Source: Streptomyces alboflavus
GTDB taxonomy: Bacteria > Actinomycetota > Actinomycetes > Streptomycetales > Streptomycetaceae
Direction: 5' to 3'
NCBI RefSeq assembly: GCF_000716675.1
Contig: NZ_JNXT01000024.1
Coordinates: forward strand, 45,962 to 109,961
Length of the DNA stretch: 64,000 nucleotides
Shown here: positions 56,013 to 64,000 of the stretch, piece after piece
Layout of the letters: each line of letters begins with the position of its first letter
How positions within the stretch are numbered: the first letter of the stretch is position 1
The notes under the pieces: model-generated
The model's database searches: none
What the model was told of the DNA's origin: nothing
The model's input: the letters and a program-made list of their open reading frames with translations, nothing else
Made by a program: the position numbers and the translations under genes

Positions 56013-56723
56013 TCAGTACCCGTACCCGTCGTAGTCCTCGTACTCGTCGTGGTACCGCACCCGGTCGCTCCCCGCCGGAGCCCCGAGCGCCGACGCCCGG
56101 CCCCGCGGCCGCTCCCACTCCTCCTGGCGGCCGAGCGCGGTGAGGTCGAGCAGGCTGGTGGTGGAGCCGATGCCGTCCAGGCCCCGGTCGAACGTGGAGT
56201 ACGTGTGGAAGACGCGGTCGCCGTCACGCAGGAAGCAGCTGAGTCCTGGCCGGTCCTGGACGCGGCCGTCGGCGCCCGCGAACGACGCGGCGAAGTCGCG
56301 GTTGAACTCGCCGCCGCACGCCGAGAACCAGGGCACGACCCAGCCCATGCGGGCCTTGAAGGGCAGGATGCGGGTGAAGGGGGCGCGCGAGACGGCGACG
56401 AAGGTCGTGCCGCGGGCCCGCAGGTGCGCGAGGTGTCCGATCTGGTCGAGGAACGCCGAGCAGCTGCGGCAGCCCGCGTCCCACTCGGGGGCGAACATGA
56501 AGTGGTACACGATCAGCTGGGCGCGGCCGTCGAACAGGTCGAGCAGGGTCGCCTTCCCGTCCGCGCCGTCGAACAGGTAGTCCTTGTCCACCTCGACCAT
56601 GGGCAGCCCGCGCCGGTCGGCGTTCAGCTCGTCGCGGGCGCGGGTGGCGGCCTTCTCCTTGGCGAGCAGCTTGTCGCGGGCGGCCAGCCACTCCGCGCGC
56701 GTGACGATGTGCGGCAGTCCCAT
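56013..56723 (-). CDS. DUF899 thioredoxin-like family protein
   Basis: A 236-residue protein of the DUF899 group with a thioredoxin-like fold: HIVTRAEWLAARDKLLAKEKAATRARDELNA at the N-terminus is highly typical, followed by LIVYHFMFAPEWDAGCRSCSAFLDQ with a CxxC pair, and FVAVSRAPFTRILPFKARMGW. A redox role is likely but unproven. The C-terminal tail is Tyr/Asp-rich (HDEYEDYDGYGY). The ATG at 56723 fits the family N-terminus. A separate unit. Confidence 0.9.
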   Translation of the reverse strand: MGLPHIVTRAEWLAARDKLLAKEKAATRARDELNADRRGLPMVEVDKDYLFDGADGKATLLDLFDGRAQLIVYHFMFAPEWDAGCRSCSAFLDQIGHLAHLRARGTTFVAVSRAPFTRILPFKARMGWVVPWFSACGGEFNRDFAASFAGADGRVQDRPGLSCFLRDGDRVFHTYSTFDRGLDGIGSTTSLLDLTALGRQEEWERPRGRASALGAPAGSDRVRYHDEYEDYDGYGY

Positions 56724-56906
56724 GGCGCATTCCTCCGGATCCGGTCCGCGGTCGCGGGTTCTCGGGAGGGCTGACTGGATGTCTCACAAGAACTCATCGG
56801 TCCCGTACGGGATTTCCCGGATTTTTTCTCAGCCGGGCCGTGGCCGGGTCGCCCGATCCCGCCACAGAGGGCGCCGCACCCCCGCGACGGGCCCGGTTCA
56901 GAAGGT

Positions 56907-58097
56907 TCAGAACACCACCGGCAGCGCGAGCAGCCCCCGTGCCCGCATCGAAGGACGCCACCGCAGTTCGCTCTCGGGCACGCCGAGCGCGAGGTCCGGG
57001 AAGCGTTCGACGAGCGCGCCGATCGCGGTCGTCAGCTCCAGGCGGGCCAGGGGCGCGCCCACGCAGTGGTGGATGCCGTGGCCGAGGGCGAGGTGGCCGC
57101 TCGCGTCGCGGGTGAGGTCGAGGCGTTCGGGTTCGGGGAAGCGGTCGGGGTCGCGGCCCGCGGAGCCGAGGCCGAGGAACACCGTCTCCCCGGCCGGGAC
57201 GGTCACGCCGCCGATCGTGACGTCCTCGCGCGCGAAGCGCCGGATGGAGAACACCGCCGACGTGTCGTACCGCATGAACTCCTCGACGGCGCCCGGCAGT
57301 CGCGCCGGGTCGGCCCGCAGGGCGGCGAGCTGGTCGGGGTGGCGCAGGAGCGCGAGGACGGCGTTGCCGATGAGCTGGACGGCGTTCTCGTACCCGGCGA
57401 AGTGGAGCAGGAAGGCGAGTGACGTCAGCTCGTCCTCGCTGAGCCGGTCGCCGTCGTCGCGGGCCGCGATCAGGTCGGAGAGCAGGTCCTCGCCCGGCCG
57501 TTCGCGCTTCTCGGCGATGAGCGCGGTGTAGAACCCGAGCATCGCGACGACGGTCTCCTTGGCGCGGTCGGGCTTCGCCGGGTCCGGTGCGATGAGCGCG
57601 TCGGTCCAGTCCGTGAAGTCGCGCCGGTGGTCGGCGGGCACGCCGAGGAGGTCGCAGATGGTGGTGATGGGCAGCGGCGCGGCGTACGCGGCCACGAGGT
57701 CGGCGCGGCCCGCGCCCTCGACGGCGTCGAGGAGTTCGTCGGCGGTGCGCCGGACGGGCGCGCGCAGGCTCTCGACGCGCTGCTTGGTGAACGCCTTGAC
57801 GACCAGGCGGCGGATGCGGGTGTGGTCGGGCGGGTCCATGTTCAGCATGTTCGCGTCCAGCGCGGGCGGCAGCGAGAAGCCGCGGTAGCTCCCGGGCGAC
57901 GCATGCCTCTTGTCCACCGAGAACCGCTGGTCGGCGAGTGCCGCACGGACGTCCGCGTAGCGCGTCACGAGCCAGGCCGGGGTGCCGTCGGGCCCGGTGA
58001 TCCGCCGCACGGGGGCGGTCCGGCGCAGCTGCGCGTAGGTGCCGTAGGGGTCGGTCATGAGCCCGTCGAGGTGATCGGGTTTCGCGGGGGTCGCCAT
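56907..58097 (-). CDS. cytochrome P450 with atypical I-helix
   Basis: A 396-residue haem-thiolate monooxygenase, length typical of soluble Streptomyces P450s. The EXXR motif is in EEFMRYD, and the haem loop is ALGHGIHHCVGAPLAR with Cys near 345; the usual initial Phe of FGxG is replaced by Leu. The I-helix reads FAGYENAVQLIG near 231, with Asn replacing the conserved oxygen-activating Thr of AGxxT, seen in a few P450s with unusual chemistry. No ferredoxin or ferredoxin reductase gene is adjacent, so electron donors are supplied elsewhere. ATG 58097 chosen; GTG 9 nt upstream possible. Confidence 0.93.
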   Translation of the reverse strand: MATPAKPDHLDGLMTDPYGTYAQLRRTAPVRRITGPDGTPAWLVTRYADVRAALADQRFSVDKRHASPGSYRGFSLPPALDANMLNMDPPDHTRIRRLVVKAFTKQRVESLRAPVRRTADELLDAVEGAGRADLVAAYAAPLPITTICDLLGVPADHRRDFTDWTDALIAPDPAKPDRAKETVVAMLGFYTALIAEKRERPGEDLLSDLIAARDDGDRLSEDELTSLAFLLHFAGYENAVQLIGNAVLALLRHPDQLAALRADPARLPGAVEEFMRYDTSAVFSIRRFAREDVTIGGVTVPAGETVFLGLGSAGRDPDRFPEPERLDLTRDASGHLALGHGIHHCVGAPLARLELTTAIGALVERFPDLALGVPESELRWRPSMRARGLLALPVVF

Positions 58098-58212
58098 GGG
58101 TTCCACCCTAAGGAGCGCGGCGGGCCGAAGATCGGCGGGCCCGGACGCGAGAGGCGGCGGACCAGCCGGGAGGGAGGGAGCCCGCGTGCCCCTGCGGCGG
58201 CGGGCGCCCGCC

Positions 58213-59574
58213 TCACCCGTCGTACTCCTGGATCCGCTTCCCGTGCCCCCGCTCCACCAGCGCGGGCATCCGCTCCCCCAACTCCGCCACGACGGCCGCC
58301 ACATCGACCGTGAGCAGCTCCCGGTCCCGCATCAGGACGCGGCCGTCGACGACGGTGGTGCGTACGTCCCCGCTGCGCGCGCTGTGCACGAGGGTGGCGG
58401 CCAGATCGTGCACGGGCTGGGTGTGCGGTCCGGTGAGGTCGACGAGGATCAGGTCGGCGCGGCGGCCCACGGCGATGCTGCCGATCGCGTCGCCGAGGCC
58501 CACCGCGCGGGCGCTCTGCAGCGTGGCGTGGTGCAGGGCCTGCCGGGACGTGAGCCAGCGCGGGTCGCCGGTCGTGGACTTCTGGACGAGGGCGGTGAGC
58601 GCCATCGCCTCCCAGACGTCGAGGGAGTTGTTGGAGGCGGCGCCGTCCGTGGCGAGGCCGACGGGGATGCCGAGTTCGGCGAGGGCCCGCACCGGGGTGG
58701 GGTCCCAGGCGAACTTCAGATAGCCGCGGGGCGCGCTCGCGACGCCGACGCGGCCCGTGGCCCCGGCCAGGACGGGCAGGTCGCGCTCGACGATGCCGGT
58801 GCCGTGGGCGATGAGGACGTCGACGTCGAGGAGCCCGGCGCGGTGCAGGATCTCGATGGGCGTGGCGCCGTGCCGCTCGATGCTGTGCTCGGTCTGGGCG
58901 CGGCTCTCGGCGGCGTGCAGATGCACCAGCAGGCCGTGCTCGCGGGCGAGTTCGGCGGTCGCGGCGAGGTCGGCCTCGTCGACGGTGTAGGGGGCGTGCG
59001 GGGCCAGGCAGGTGGTGACGCGGCCGTCGGCGGATCCGGCGCGGCGCAGCGCGAAGTCCAGGGACGCCTCCCGCCCTTCGGGGCCCTGGGAGGAGAAGTA
59101 GGCCTGCCCGAGGCTGGCCCGCAGGCCGGTCCCGGCGACGACGTCGGCGACGGTGTCCATGGCGAAGTAGTGGTCGGCGAAGGTGGTGACGCCGCCGCGG
59201 ATCATCTCGGCGCAGGCCAGGCGCGCGCCGAGCTCCACGTCGCGCTCCTGGAGGTTGGACTCGATGGGCCAGACGTAGTCGTTGAACCACTCCTCCACGG
59301 GCAGGTCCTCGGCGATGCCGCGCAGGGCCACCATCGGGGAATGGGTGTGGCAGTTGACGAGGCCGGGCAGGGCGGCCTGGCCGCGGGCGTCGACGCGTTC
59401 GACGGCTTCGAGGTGCGCGACGGCACCGGTGGTGGTGACGTCGGCGATGACTCCGTCGCGTACGACGATCGCGGTGTCCGCCGCGAAGCCGACGCGCTCG
59501 GCCGAGTCGTGGACGAGGGCCGTGCAGCCCATGATGATGAGGTCGGCGGGGCCGGATGCGGCAGGCGCGGTCAT
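58213..59574 (-). CDS. amidohydrolase (MTA/SAH deaminase-like)
   Basis: A 453-residue amidohydrolase-superfamily enzyme. The metal HxH is in NCHTHSPMVALRG (His76, His78), followed by LLVHLHAAES and VLIAHGTGI with further ligands and LATDGAASNNSLD with the catalytic Asp. The sequence around the first His resembles methylthioadenosine/S-adenosylhomocysteine deaminases and chlorohydrolases; guanine- or cytosine-like deaminations are also possible. The substrate is unassigned. Divergent from the EEP phosphatase gene (214 bp). Confidence 0.9.
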   Translation of the reverse strand: MTAPAASGPADLIIMGCTALVHDSAERVGFAADTAIVVRDGVIADVTTTGAVAHLEAVERVDARGQAALPGLVNCHTHSPMVALRGIAEDLPVEEWFNDYVWPIESNLQERDVELGARLACAEMIRGGVTTFADHYFAMDTVADVVAGTGLRASLGQAYFSSQGPEGREASLDFALRRAGSADGRVTTCLAPHAPYTVDEADLAATAELAREHGLLVHLHAAESRAQTEHSIERHGATPIEILHRAGLLDVDVLIAHGTGIVERDLPVLAGATGRVGVASAPRGYLKFAWDPTPVRALAELGIPVGLATDGAASNNSLDVWEAMALTALVQKSTTGDPRWLTSRQALHHATLQSARAVGLGDAIGSIAVGRRADLILVDLTGPHTQPVHDLAATLVHSARSGDVRTTVVDGRVLMRDRELLTVDVAAVVAELGERMPALVERGHGKRIQEYDG

Positions 59575-59787
59575 CCGTTCACGGTACGGGGAGTGGGTCG
59601 CCGTGGGCCTGTCGCGGCAGGCGTTTCGGGAGCACTCTGGCGTCAGCCGCCCGCCGCGGGGCAGCGGCCGCCCGCCGCCCCGGGCCCGCGGGAAGACCAC
59701 ACGACGGCGCCCGCGCGAGCGCCCGCCCCGGCCGGGAACTCCCTGCCCTGGTGACGCTCCCGCCACGACGCCGAGAAGGAGCCCGGC

Positions 59788-60753
59788 ATGCTCCTCGGCA
59801 CCTGGAACCTGGAGAACCTCTACCGGCCCGGCGGCGAGTTCGGGCCGCGCGACAAGGCGGCGTACGAGGCGAAGCTGAGCGCGCTCGCGGAGACGGTGCG
59901 CGCGCTGCGGCCGAGCCTGCTCGGCGTGCAGGAGGTCGGCGACCCGGCGGCGCTCGCCGACCTGGCCGGGATGCTCGACGGCCACTGGCGCACGGCCGTG
60001 TCGGAGCACGCGGACAGCCGGGGCATCCGGGTGGGGTTCCTGAGCCGGCTCGACCTGGAAGTGCTCGCGGACGTCGAGGCGTTCCCGGCGAAGCTGCGGC
60101 CCGTGCAGGGCGACGACGCGGGGACACCGGTCGCCACGACCGGCCGTGGCCTGTTCGCCGTGCGGATCGTCACCCGGGCCCTGACCGTGGACGCGGCGGT
60201 CTGTCATCTGAAGTCCAAGCTCCTGACGTACCCCGGCGGCCGGTTCCAGCCGCGCGACGAGGGCGAACGGGCCCGCGTCGGCGCGTACGCCCTGTACCGC
60301 CGGACCGCCGAGGCCGCGACCCTGCGCGCGCTCGCCGACCGGCTGCTCGGCGGGGCCGGACTCGACCGCGACGTGGTGGTGCTCGGTGACCTCAACGACG
60401 AGGTGGCGGCGGCCACCACCCAGATCCTGCTCGGCCCGCCCGGATCCGAGCTCGGCACGCCGGGGCACGGCAGGCCGGACAAGGGCGACGCGACCCGGCT
60501 GTGGAACGTGGCGCCGCTGATACCGGCCGAACGCCGCTTCTCCCGCGTCACCTTCGGCCGCCGCGAACTCATCGACCACGTCCTGACGAGCCACCGCCTG
60601 ACCGGCCGGGTGACGGCCGACGGCGAGGCGGGCACGGGCCTGCCGGACGCGGCGGCGGGGCCCGACCTGCCGTCGGTGGGGGCGGATCCGCAGGCGCGCA
60701 GGGACGCGGCGGGGTCGGACCACGCGCCGGTGTGGATACGTTTCCAGCCCTAG
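59788..60753 (+). CDS. endonuclease/exonuclease/phosphatase family protein
   Basis: A 321-residue EEP-fold Mg2+-dependent hydrolase: LGTWNLENLY, GVQEVGDPAAL (metal Glu), FLSRLDLEV, VVLGDLNDEVAA (metal Asp/Asn) and the final GSDHAPVWIRF with the catalytic Asp-His. It lacks a signal peptide, so it acts in the cytoplasm on nucleic acids or phosphoesters; the substrate is not known. The ATG at 59788 is 4 nt after GGAG-like purines. Convergent with the PI-PLC-like gene. Confidence 0.88.
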   Translation: MLLGTWNLENLYRPGGEFGPRDKAAYEAKLSALAETVRALRPSLLGVQEVGDPAALADLAGMLDGHWRTAVSEHADSRGIRVGFLSRLDLEVLADVEAFPAKLRPVQGDDAGTPVATTGRGLFAVRIVTRALTVDAAVCHLKSKLLTYPGGRFQPRDEGERARVGAYALYRRTAEAATLRALADRLLGGAGLDRDVVVLGDLNDEVAAATTQILLGPPGSELGTPGHGRPDKGDATRLWNVAPLIPAERRFSRVTFGRRELIDHVLTSHRLTGRVTADGEAGTGLPDAAAGPDLPSVGADPQARRDAAGSDHAPVWIRFQP

Positions 60754-60811
60754 CGCGCGGCTGCGACGACCCCAGGCCGCGTCGGCGCCGTCGCCGTCGC
60801 CCCGGCCGCCC

Positions 60812-61969
60812 TCATCCGCGCGGAAGCACCGTGGAGAGCACCCCCGGCAGCGGATACCAGTCGGACGACACGATGCTGGCGTGCCGTCCCGCGAGGAGGG
60901 CGACGCGGTCGCGGGCCTGGGCCTCGGTCGGGTGGGTGGCGCTGATGGCGGGCGGCACGTTGTGGGCGTCGGACATGACGACGAGATAGCGCCGGTCGGC
61001 GTACCACTTGGTGTCGACGGACCCGCCCGCGTACACCGACGCGTCCCCGTCGAACAGCACGAACCACGGCCGGATCGAGGCGTCCTGGTAGCGCGTGCGG
61101 GGGTCGCCGGACGCGGCGCCGAGCACGGCGGGGAAGGCGCCGGCGTCCGCGAGGCGGCCGGCGGCGGCGAGGTCCCGCAGGTGCGTGGCGTACTCGCGGT
61201 CGGTCCACAGCCTGTCGGCCGGGTTGTTCTGCTCGACGGTGCCGGGGATCAGCTCGACGATGAACTTGCCCGCGAGGTCGGACCGGTCGGGCCAGCCTTT
61301 CTTCTGTACGGCCTCGTCGAGGTTCGCGCCGCCCTCGGCGAGTTGGCCGGGGCGGTAGAGGGCGTCGCCGAGCTTGCTGCGGAGCAGGGCGTCGAGTTCG
61401 GCGGGGCCGCGGCCGTTCTTCGCCTGGAAGCCGTCCTTCAGCTCGACCTTCACGAGGACGGGCCGGTGGCCCGGGTGGGCGTCGTGCCAGGCCTTCATGT
61501 CGGAGAGGCAGCCGTCGAGCCGCTGGTTGCGGGCCTTCGTCCGCAGCTCCTCGGGCTTCTGCGCGTTCTCGCAGTTGTTGTCGTTGCCGACGGGGTTGCT
61601 GTGCGAGACGCGCCAGCCGCCGCCGAAGACGTTGGTCCACACGTCGAGTTCGAGCATGCCCGCGCCGGAGTCGAGGGCGTCCGCGAAGTAGGGGTACTTG
61701 GACTTCTCGTACGCGTTGTGGACACCGACGCCGGTGGTGGCGGCGTACGGCGCGTCGGCGGCGGGCGCGGAGGCGGGGCCGCTGTCGGCGAGGGCGGACG
61801 GGGCGGCGGTGAGGGCACCGGCGAGGGCGAGCCCGAGGGCTGTGCCCCACCCGCGCCGCGCCCCCACACTCACGGCACGTGGCGCACGTGGCGCACGTGG
61901 CGCACCTACCGCCCCTTCCCCACGTCCCGCACCCTCCACACCCTCCGCACGCCCCATCACTGCCCGCAC
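60812..61969 (-). CDS. secreted PI-PLC-like phosphodiesterase domain protein
   Basis: A 385-residue exported protein. After a long basic N-terminus (about 40 residues) lies a signal peptide GWGTALGLALAGALTAAPSALA. The mature part resembles the Ca2+-dependent phosphoinositide phospholipase C-like family: VGVHNAYEKSKYPYFADAL, GAGMLELDVW and VSHSNPVGNDNNCEN (His, Glu and Asp of the barrel), then LVKVELKDGF. It may cleave phosphoinositide or glycerophospholipid head groups. The GTG at 61969 has GGAGGGG 6 nt upstream; GTG at later in-frame positions would shorten the n-region. A 9-bp GCACGTGGC triplet repeat encodes Ala-Pro-Arg repeats (near 61873-61900). Confidence 0.8.
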   Translation of the reverse strand: MRAVMGRAEGVEGAGRGEGAVGAPRAPRAPRAVSVGARRGWGTALGLALAGALTAAPSALADSGPASAPAADAPYAATTGVGVHNAYEKSKYPYFADALDSGAGMLELDVWTNVFGGGWRVSHSNPVGNDNNCENAQKPEELRTKARNQRLDGCLSDMKAWHDAHPGHRPVLVKVELKDGFQAKNGRGPAELDALLRSKLGDALYRPGQLAEGGANLDEAVQKKGWPDRSDLAGKFIVELIPGTVEQNNPADRLWTDREYATHLRDLAAAGRLADAGAFPAVLGAASGDPRTRYQDASIRPWFVLFDGDASVYAGGSVDTKWYADRRYLVVMSDAHNVPPAISATHPTEAQARDRVALLAGRHASIVSSDWYPLPGVLSTVLPRG

Positions 61970-62191
61970 CGTCGTCCCCTCCGCCACACCCGTCAAGTCC
62001 TGGGAAAGGTAAGGGATGAGGGTGACGGGACGGAAGACGGCGACTTACGGACAGGCCCCGTGCGTCGACACGTCCACAAGGCCCAGGTCCTCTACCGTGT
62101 ACGCCCGTCGACGCCGTTCCGCACGCGCCCGTCGGCACCCCTGCCCGTCGCCCGGCCCGCGTGGCCGCGCGCCCGCACGAAAGGCGGCCCC

Positions 62192-62665
62192 ATGGCCCTC
62201 ACCCTCACGCTCACCGGCCCGCGCCTCGCCCTCGCCGCCACGGCGGCGGTCCTCGCGATCGGCGCGCCGACGGCGTACGCGGCCCTGGACTCCGAGGACA
62301 CCGCACCCCGCACGCAGGCCACGGCCGCACGCGGCAAGCCCTTCGTCGAGACCCGCCTGTTCTTCGGCACGGAACGCCCCGACGGCGGCCCGGCCGTGAC
62401 GGACAAGCAGTTCATGAAGTTCATCGACACCGAGGTCACGCCGGGCTTCTCCGACGGCCTGACCGTCCAGCAGGGCCGCGGCCAGTGGAAGGACAGCAAC
62501 GGCAAGATCGAGCGGGAGCGCTCGTACGAGCTGATCCTCCTCTACCCCACCGCCGAGGCGAAGAAGCGGGACGTCCTCATCGAGGAGATCCGCTCCGACT
62601 ACGAGAAGAAGTTCAAGCAGGACTCGGTGGGGCGGTTGGACGATCGGGCGCGGGTGGACTTCTGA
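62192..62665 (+). CDS. DUF3574-domain secreted protein
   Basis: A 157-residue exported protein. Signal peptide 1-30 (GPRLALAATAAVLAIGAPTAYA). The mature domain is DUF3574: PFVETRLFFGTERPDGGPAV, TDKQFMKFIDTEVTPGFSDGLTV and SYELILLYP. Function unknown; typical of extracytoplasmic proteins in actinobacteria. ATG 62192 follows AAAGG. The last codons (GTGGACTTCTGA) begin a 17-bp repeat array. Confidence 0.9.
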   Translation: MALTLTLTGPRLALAATAAVLAIGAPTAYAALDSEDTAPRTQATAARGKPFVETRLFFGTERPDGGPAVTDKQFMKFIDTEVTPGFSDGLTVQQGRGQWKDSNGKIERERSYELILLYPTAEAKKRDVLIEEIRSDYEKKFKQDSVGRLDDRARVDF

Positions 62666-62766
62666 GGAGCATGACGGCGTGAAGCACGTGGACTTCTGAG
62701 GCACGTGGACTTCTGCGGCACGTGAAGTTCTGCGGCACGTGAAGTTCTGCGGCATGTGGAGATCAG
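62654..62766 (+). repeat. 17-bp tandem repeats from the DUF3574 stop codon onward
   Basis: GTGGACTTCTGAGGCAC-type units start at 62654 (with the stop), 62671 (diverged), 62688, 62705, 62722, 62739 and 62756. The period is a constant 17. The first copy encodes the last residues and stop codon. Confidence 0.92.
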
Positions 62767-62802
62767 ACGCGCGCGGCCTCCTGACGCGCGCGTCGGCTCC
62801 GC

Positions 62803-63246
62803 CTAGCCCAGCGTGACGTCGCCCACGGTGTGGGCCTGGATGACGTTCCCGTGCTGCACGCCACCGCTGATGCTGTTGCGCACGCTGCCACCCCGCCCCT
62901 CCTCACCCCCGTCGGGCGCCAACTCGTCGAGCAGCACCCGCAGTTCGGCGGCGGCTTCGGGGTCGTCCCGCAACGCCCGTCGCATCCGGTTGCGCCACTC
63001 GGCCTGCACATCGGCGGCGGTGTCCGCGTCCTCGGCGTCCCGCGCGGCGACCAACTCCTCGCGCGCCTCGTCGAGTTCACCGGCGACGGCGACGGCCGCA
63101 CCGTCCGCACCGTCTCCGTTCCCCGCGCGCCGCCGCGTGAAGAACCCGACGACCCGCTCCCGCGCGTGCGTCCACCCGTCCCCCACCATCGACTGCACGA
63201 GAGCCGTGGCTCCGGCCGCCGCGAGGGCCGTCAACTCTGCGTCCAC
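62803..63246 (-). CDS. hypothetical protein with C-terminal RHIM-like amyloid motif
   Basis: A 147-residue cytoplasmic protein. Residues 1-110 are helical: DAELTALAAAGATALVQSMV, GWTHARERVVGFFTRRRAG and a charged coiled region ELDEAREELVAARDAED. The C-terminal segment NSISGGVQHGNVIQAHTVGDV has the pattern N-x-x-SG-x(5)-G-x-VIQA-x(4)-G, like bacterial amyloid signalling (RHIM-like) motifs that couple NLR-type receptors to effectors in actinobacteria. So it may be an adaptor or effector in an immune/cell-death pathway; its receptor is not in the window. Not a characterised family. Confidence 0.72.
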   Translation of the reverse strand: MDAELTALAAAGATALVQSMVGDGWTHARERVVGFFTRRRAGNGDGADGAAVAVAGELDEAREELVAARDAEDADTAADVQAEWRNRMRRALRDDPEAAAELRVLLDELAPDGGEEGRGGSVRNSISGGVQHGNVIQAHTVGDVTLG

Positions 63247-63304
63247 GGGGTCTCCTTCGTCGCTGCTGCCGCCGCTGGGGAGTCCACGGTAGCGGCCGCG
63301 CGCG

Positions 63305-64000
63305 TCAGCCGCCGAGCAGACTCGTGAGGGCGCCCACCGGGTCCTCGTCGGCGGGGCCGTCCGGCCACCAGTCGGCCGGGCCGGTGTGGGGCTCGGCGCG
63401 GTAGGGGTACCAGCGGCCGTCGTGGCCGTACCGGATCTGGTGGGTGCCGGTGGGGTCCGTGAGGTGGTTGCGCTGAATCGTCATGCGGGGCAGGTCCGCT
63501 GCGGCGAGGGCGCCCCTGGCCCGGTCGAAGGGGCCCGCCGGTGGGTCCCAGGGGGACTCCAGGACCGCCAGGCCCTCCTCGCCGCCCTGCCGCCAGGCCG
63601 CCGCCGCGCGGGACAGGTCGGCGGGCGTGCGGCCCACCGACGCGGCCAGCTCGGCGAATTGCCGGCTGAAGGTACGGCGACCCGTCAGCCCCGGGTGGGA
63701 CGCGGCCAGCCGCACCGCGTCGAGCCACGCGTCGGCCGCGAACGGGGACTCGCCCCACCTCAGGTACGCGTACGCCCGCGCCGCCGCATCCGTCGCGAGG
63801 AACTCCAGCGCCGTGGCGTCGGGCGCACCCGGCACGACGGGCAGGAGGGGCGGCTCGCCGGGGTGCGGCGGCACGGGGAAGGGGGGTGGGAGCGGGGGGC
63901 GGTAGTCGCTGGTGAGGGCGTCCCGGGCAGGGGTGCCGGGGAAGGACGGGGGTGTGAGGGGCGGTGTCGCGGGTCCTGGGGGGTGGGGTGCGGGGGGGGG
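63305..64000 (-). CDS. SWIM zinc-finger/helicase-associated protein, C-terminal part, truncated
   Basis: 231 codons are visible, and the frame runs off the window end without a stop or a convincing start. The C-terminus, MTIQRNHLTDPTGTHQIRYG, DGRWYPYR and ADWWPDGPADEDPVGAL, is like Streptomyces SWIM zinc-finger proteins encoded beside SNF2-type helicases. A Pro-rich linker at the visible start (PPLPPPFPVPPHPGEPP) precedes the C-terminal domain. The GTG at 63874 is not the true start. Probably a helicase-linked protein. Confidence 0.7.
   Translation of the reverse strand, partial: PPPAPHPPGPATPPLTPPSFPGTPARDALTSDYRPPLPPPFPVPPHPGEPPLLPVVPGAPDATALEFLATDAAARAYAYLRWGESPFAADAWLDAVRLAASHPGLTGRRTFSRQFAELAASVGRTPADLSRAAAAWRQGGEEGLAVLESPWDPPAGPFDRARGALAAADLPRMTIQRNHLTDPTGTHQIRYGHDGRWYPYRAEPHTGPADWWPDGPADEDPVGALTSLLGG

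Noticed and set aside
63980..64000. Poly-G at the window end as a feature
   Set aside because: It lies within the Pro-rich coding region of the truncated SWIM-type gene (CCC codons on the minus strand).

Overview
The window is very GC-rich chromosomal DNA with GTG starts, GC-ending codons, twin-arginine and lipoprotein signals, mycothiol-dependent enzyme families, whiA, an RbpA-family protein and DUF397/XRE regulatory pairs. Together these point to a Streptomyces (or very close actinomycete) core chromosome. Nothing indicates a plasmid, prophage, insertion sequence, CRISPR array or rRNA/tRNA gene. Gene order (glycolysis, then whiA-yvcK-rapZ-uvrC, uvrA, uvrB) is the conserved Streptomyces core arrangement.

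Layout. (1) 1-6842: central carbon metabolism, all leftward: 3'-truncated pgi, an MFS exporter, an RbpA-family protein, secG, tpiA, pgk and gap. (2) 6843-15577: a large secreted M14 carboxypeptidase, then the overlapping operon uvrC-rapZ-yvcK-whiA. (3) 15578-25779: a secreted papain-like protease with a membrane-anchored partner, divergent from an XRE-type regulator across a palindrome-rich region; then Rieske lipoprotein, PfkB kinase, HTH regulator, YceI, crotonase and uvrA. (4) 26018-32772: mycothiol-family enzyme, MBL hydrolase, aroQ, S66 peptidase, MHS-type transporter, Ca/H antiporter and TerC. (5) 33113-38152: a TerD domain fused to a degenerate FtsK-like ATPase domain, terD, and uvrB. 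(6) 38164-52076: MHYT sensor, GDPD, ogt, MFS, cupin, psuG/pseudouridine-kinase-like pair, methyltransferase, CorA, CBS protein, uridine kinase-like protein, DUF2293, DUF1772 and orphan gltD. (7) 52206-64000: SAM methyltransferase, a DUF397/XRE/HATPase regulatory locus, DUF899, P450, amidohydrolase, EEP phosphatase, PI-PLC-like secreted protein, DUF3574, a protein with a RHIM-like amyloid motif, and a truncated SWIM-type protein.

Two patterns cut across the annotation. First, the repair genes uvrA, uvrB and ogt share an almost identical promoter (TTGTCAGTG, 8 nt, TAnnnT), which matches the actinobacterial RecA-NDp/PafBC DNA-damage promoter. uvrC carries a degenerate version. At uvrB, uvrC and ogt the ATG lies exactly 7 nt after the -10 box, so these mRNAs are probably leaderless.

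Second, at least seven genes end inside a short tandem repeat (units of 16-27 bp) that starts in the last codons, spans the stop codon and runs into the 3' untranslated region. Five more genes have arrays touching or adjoining the stop. I know of no name for this feature. Long perfect hairpins mark most transcription-unit ends, two of them with a stop codon in the loop.
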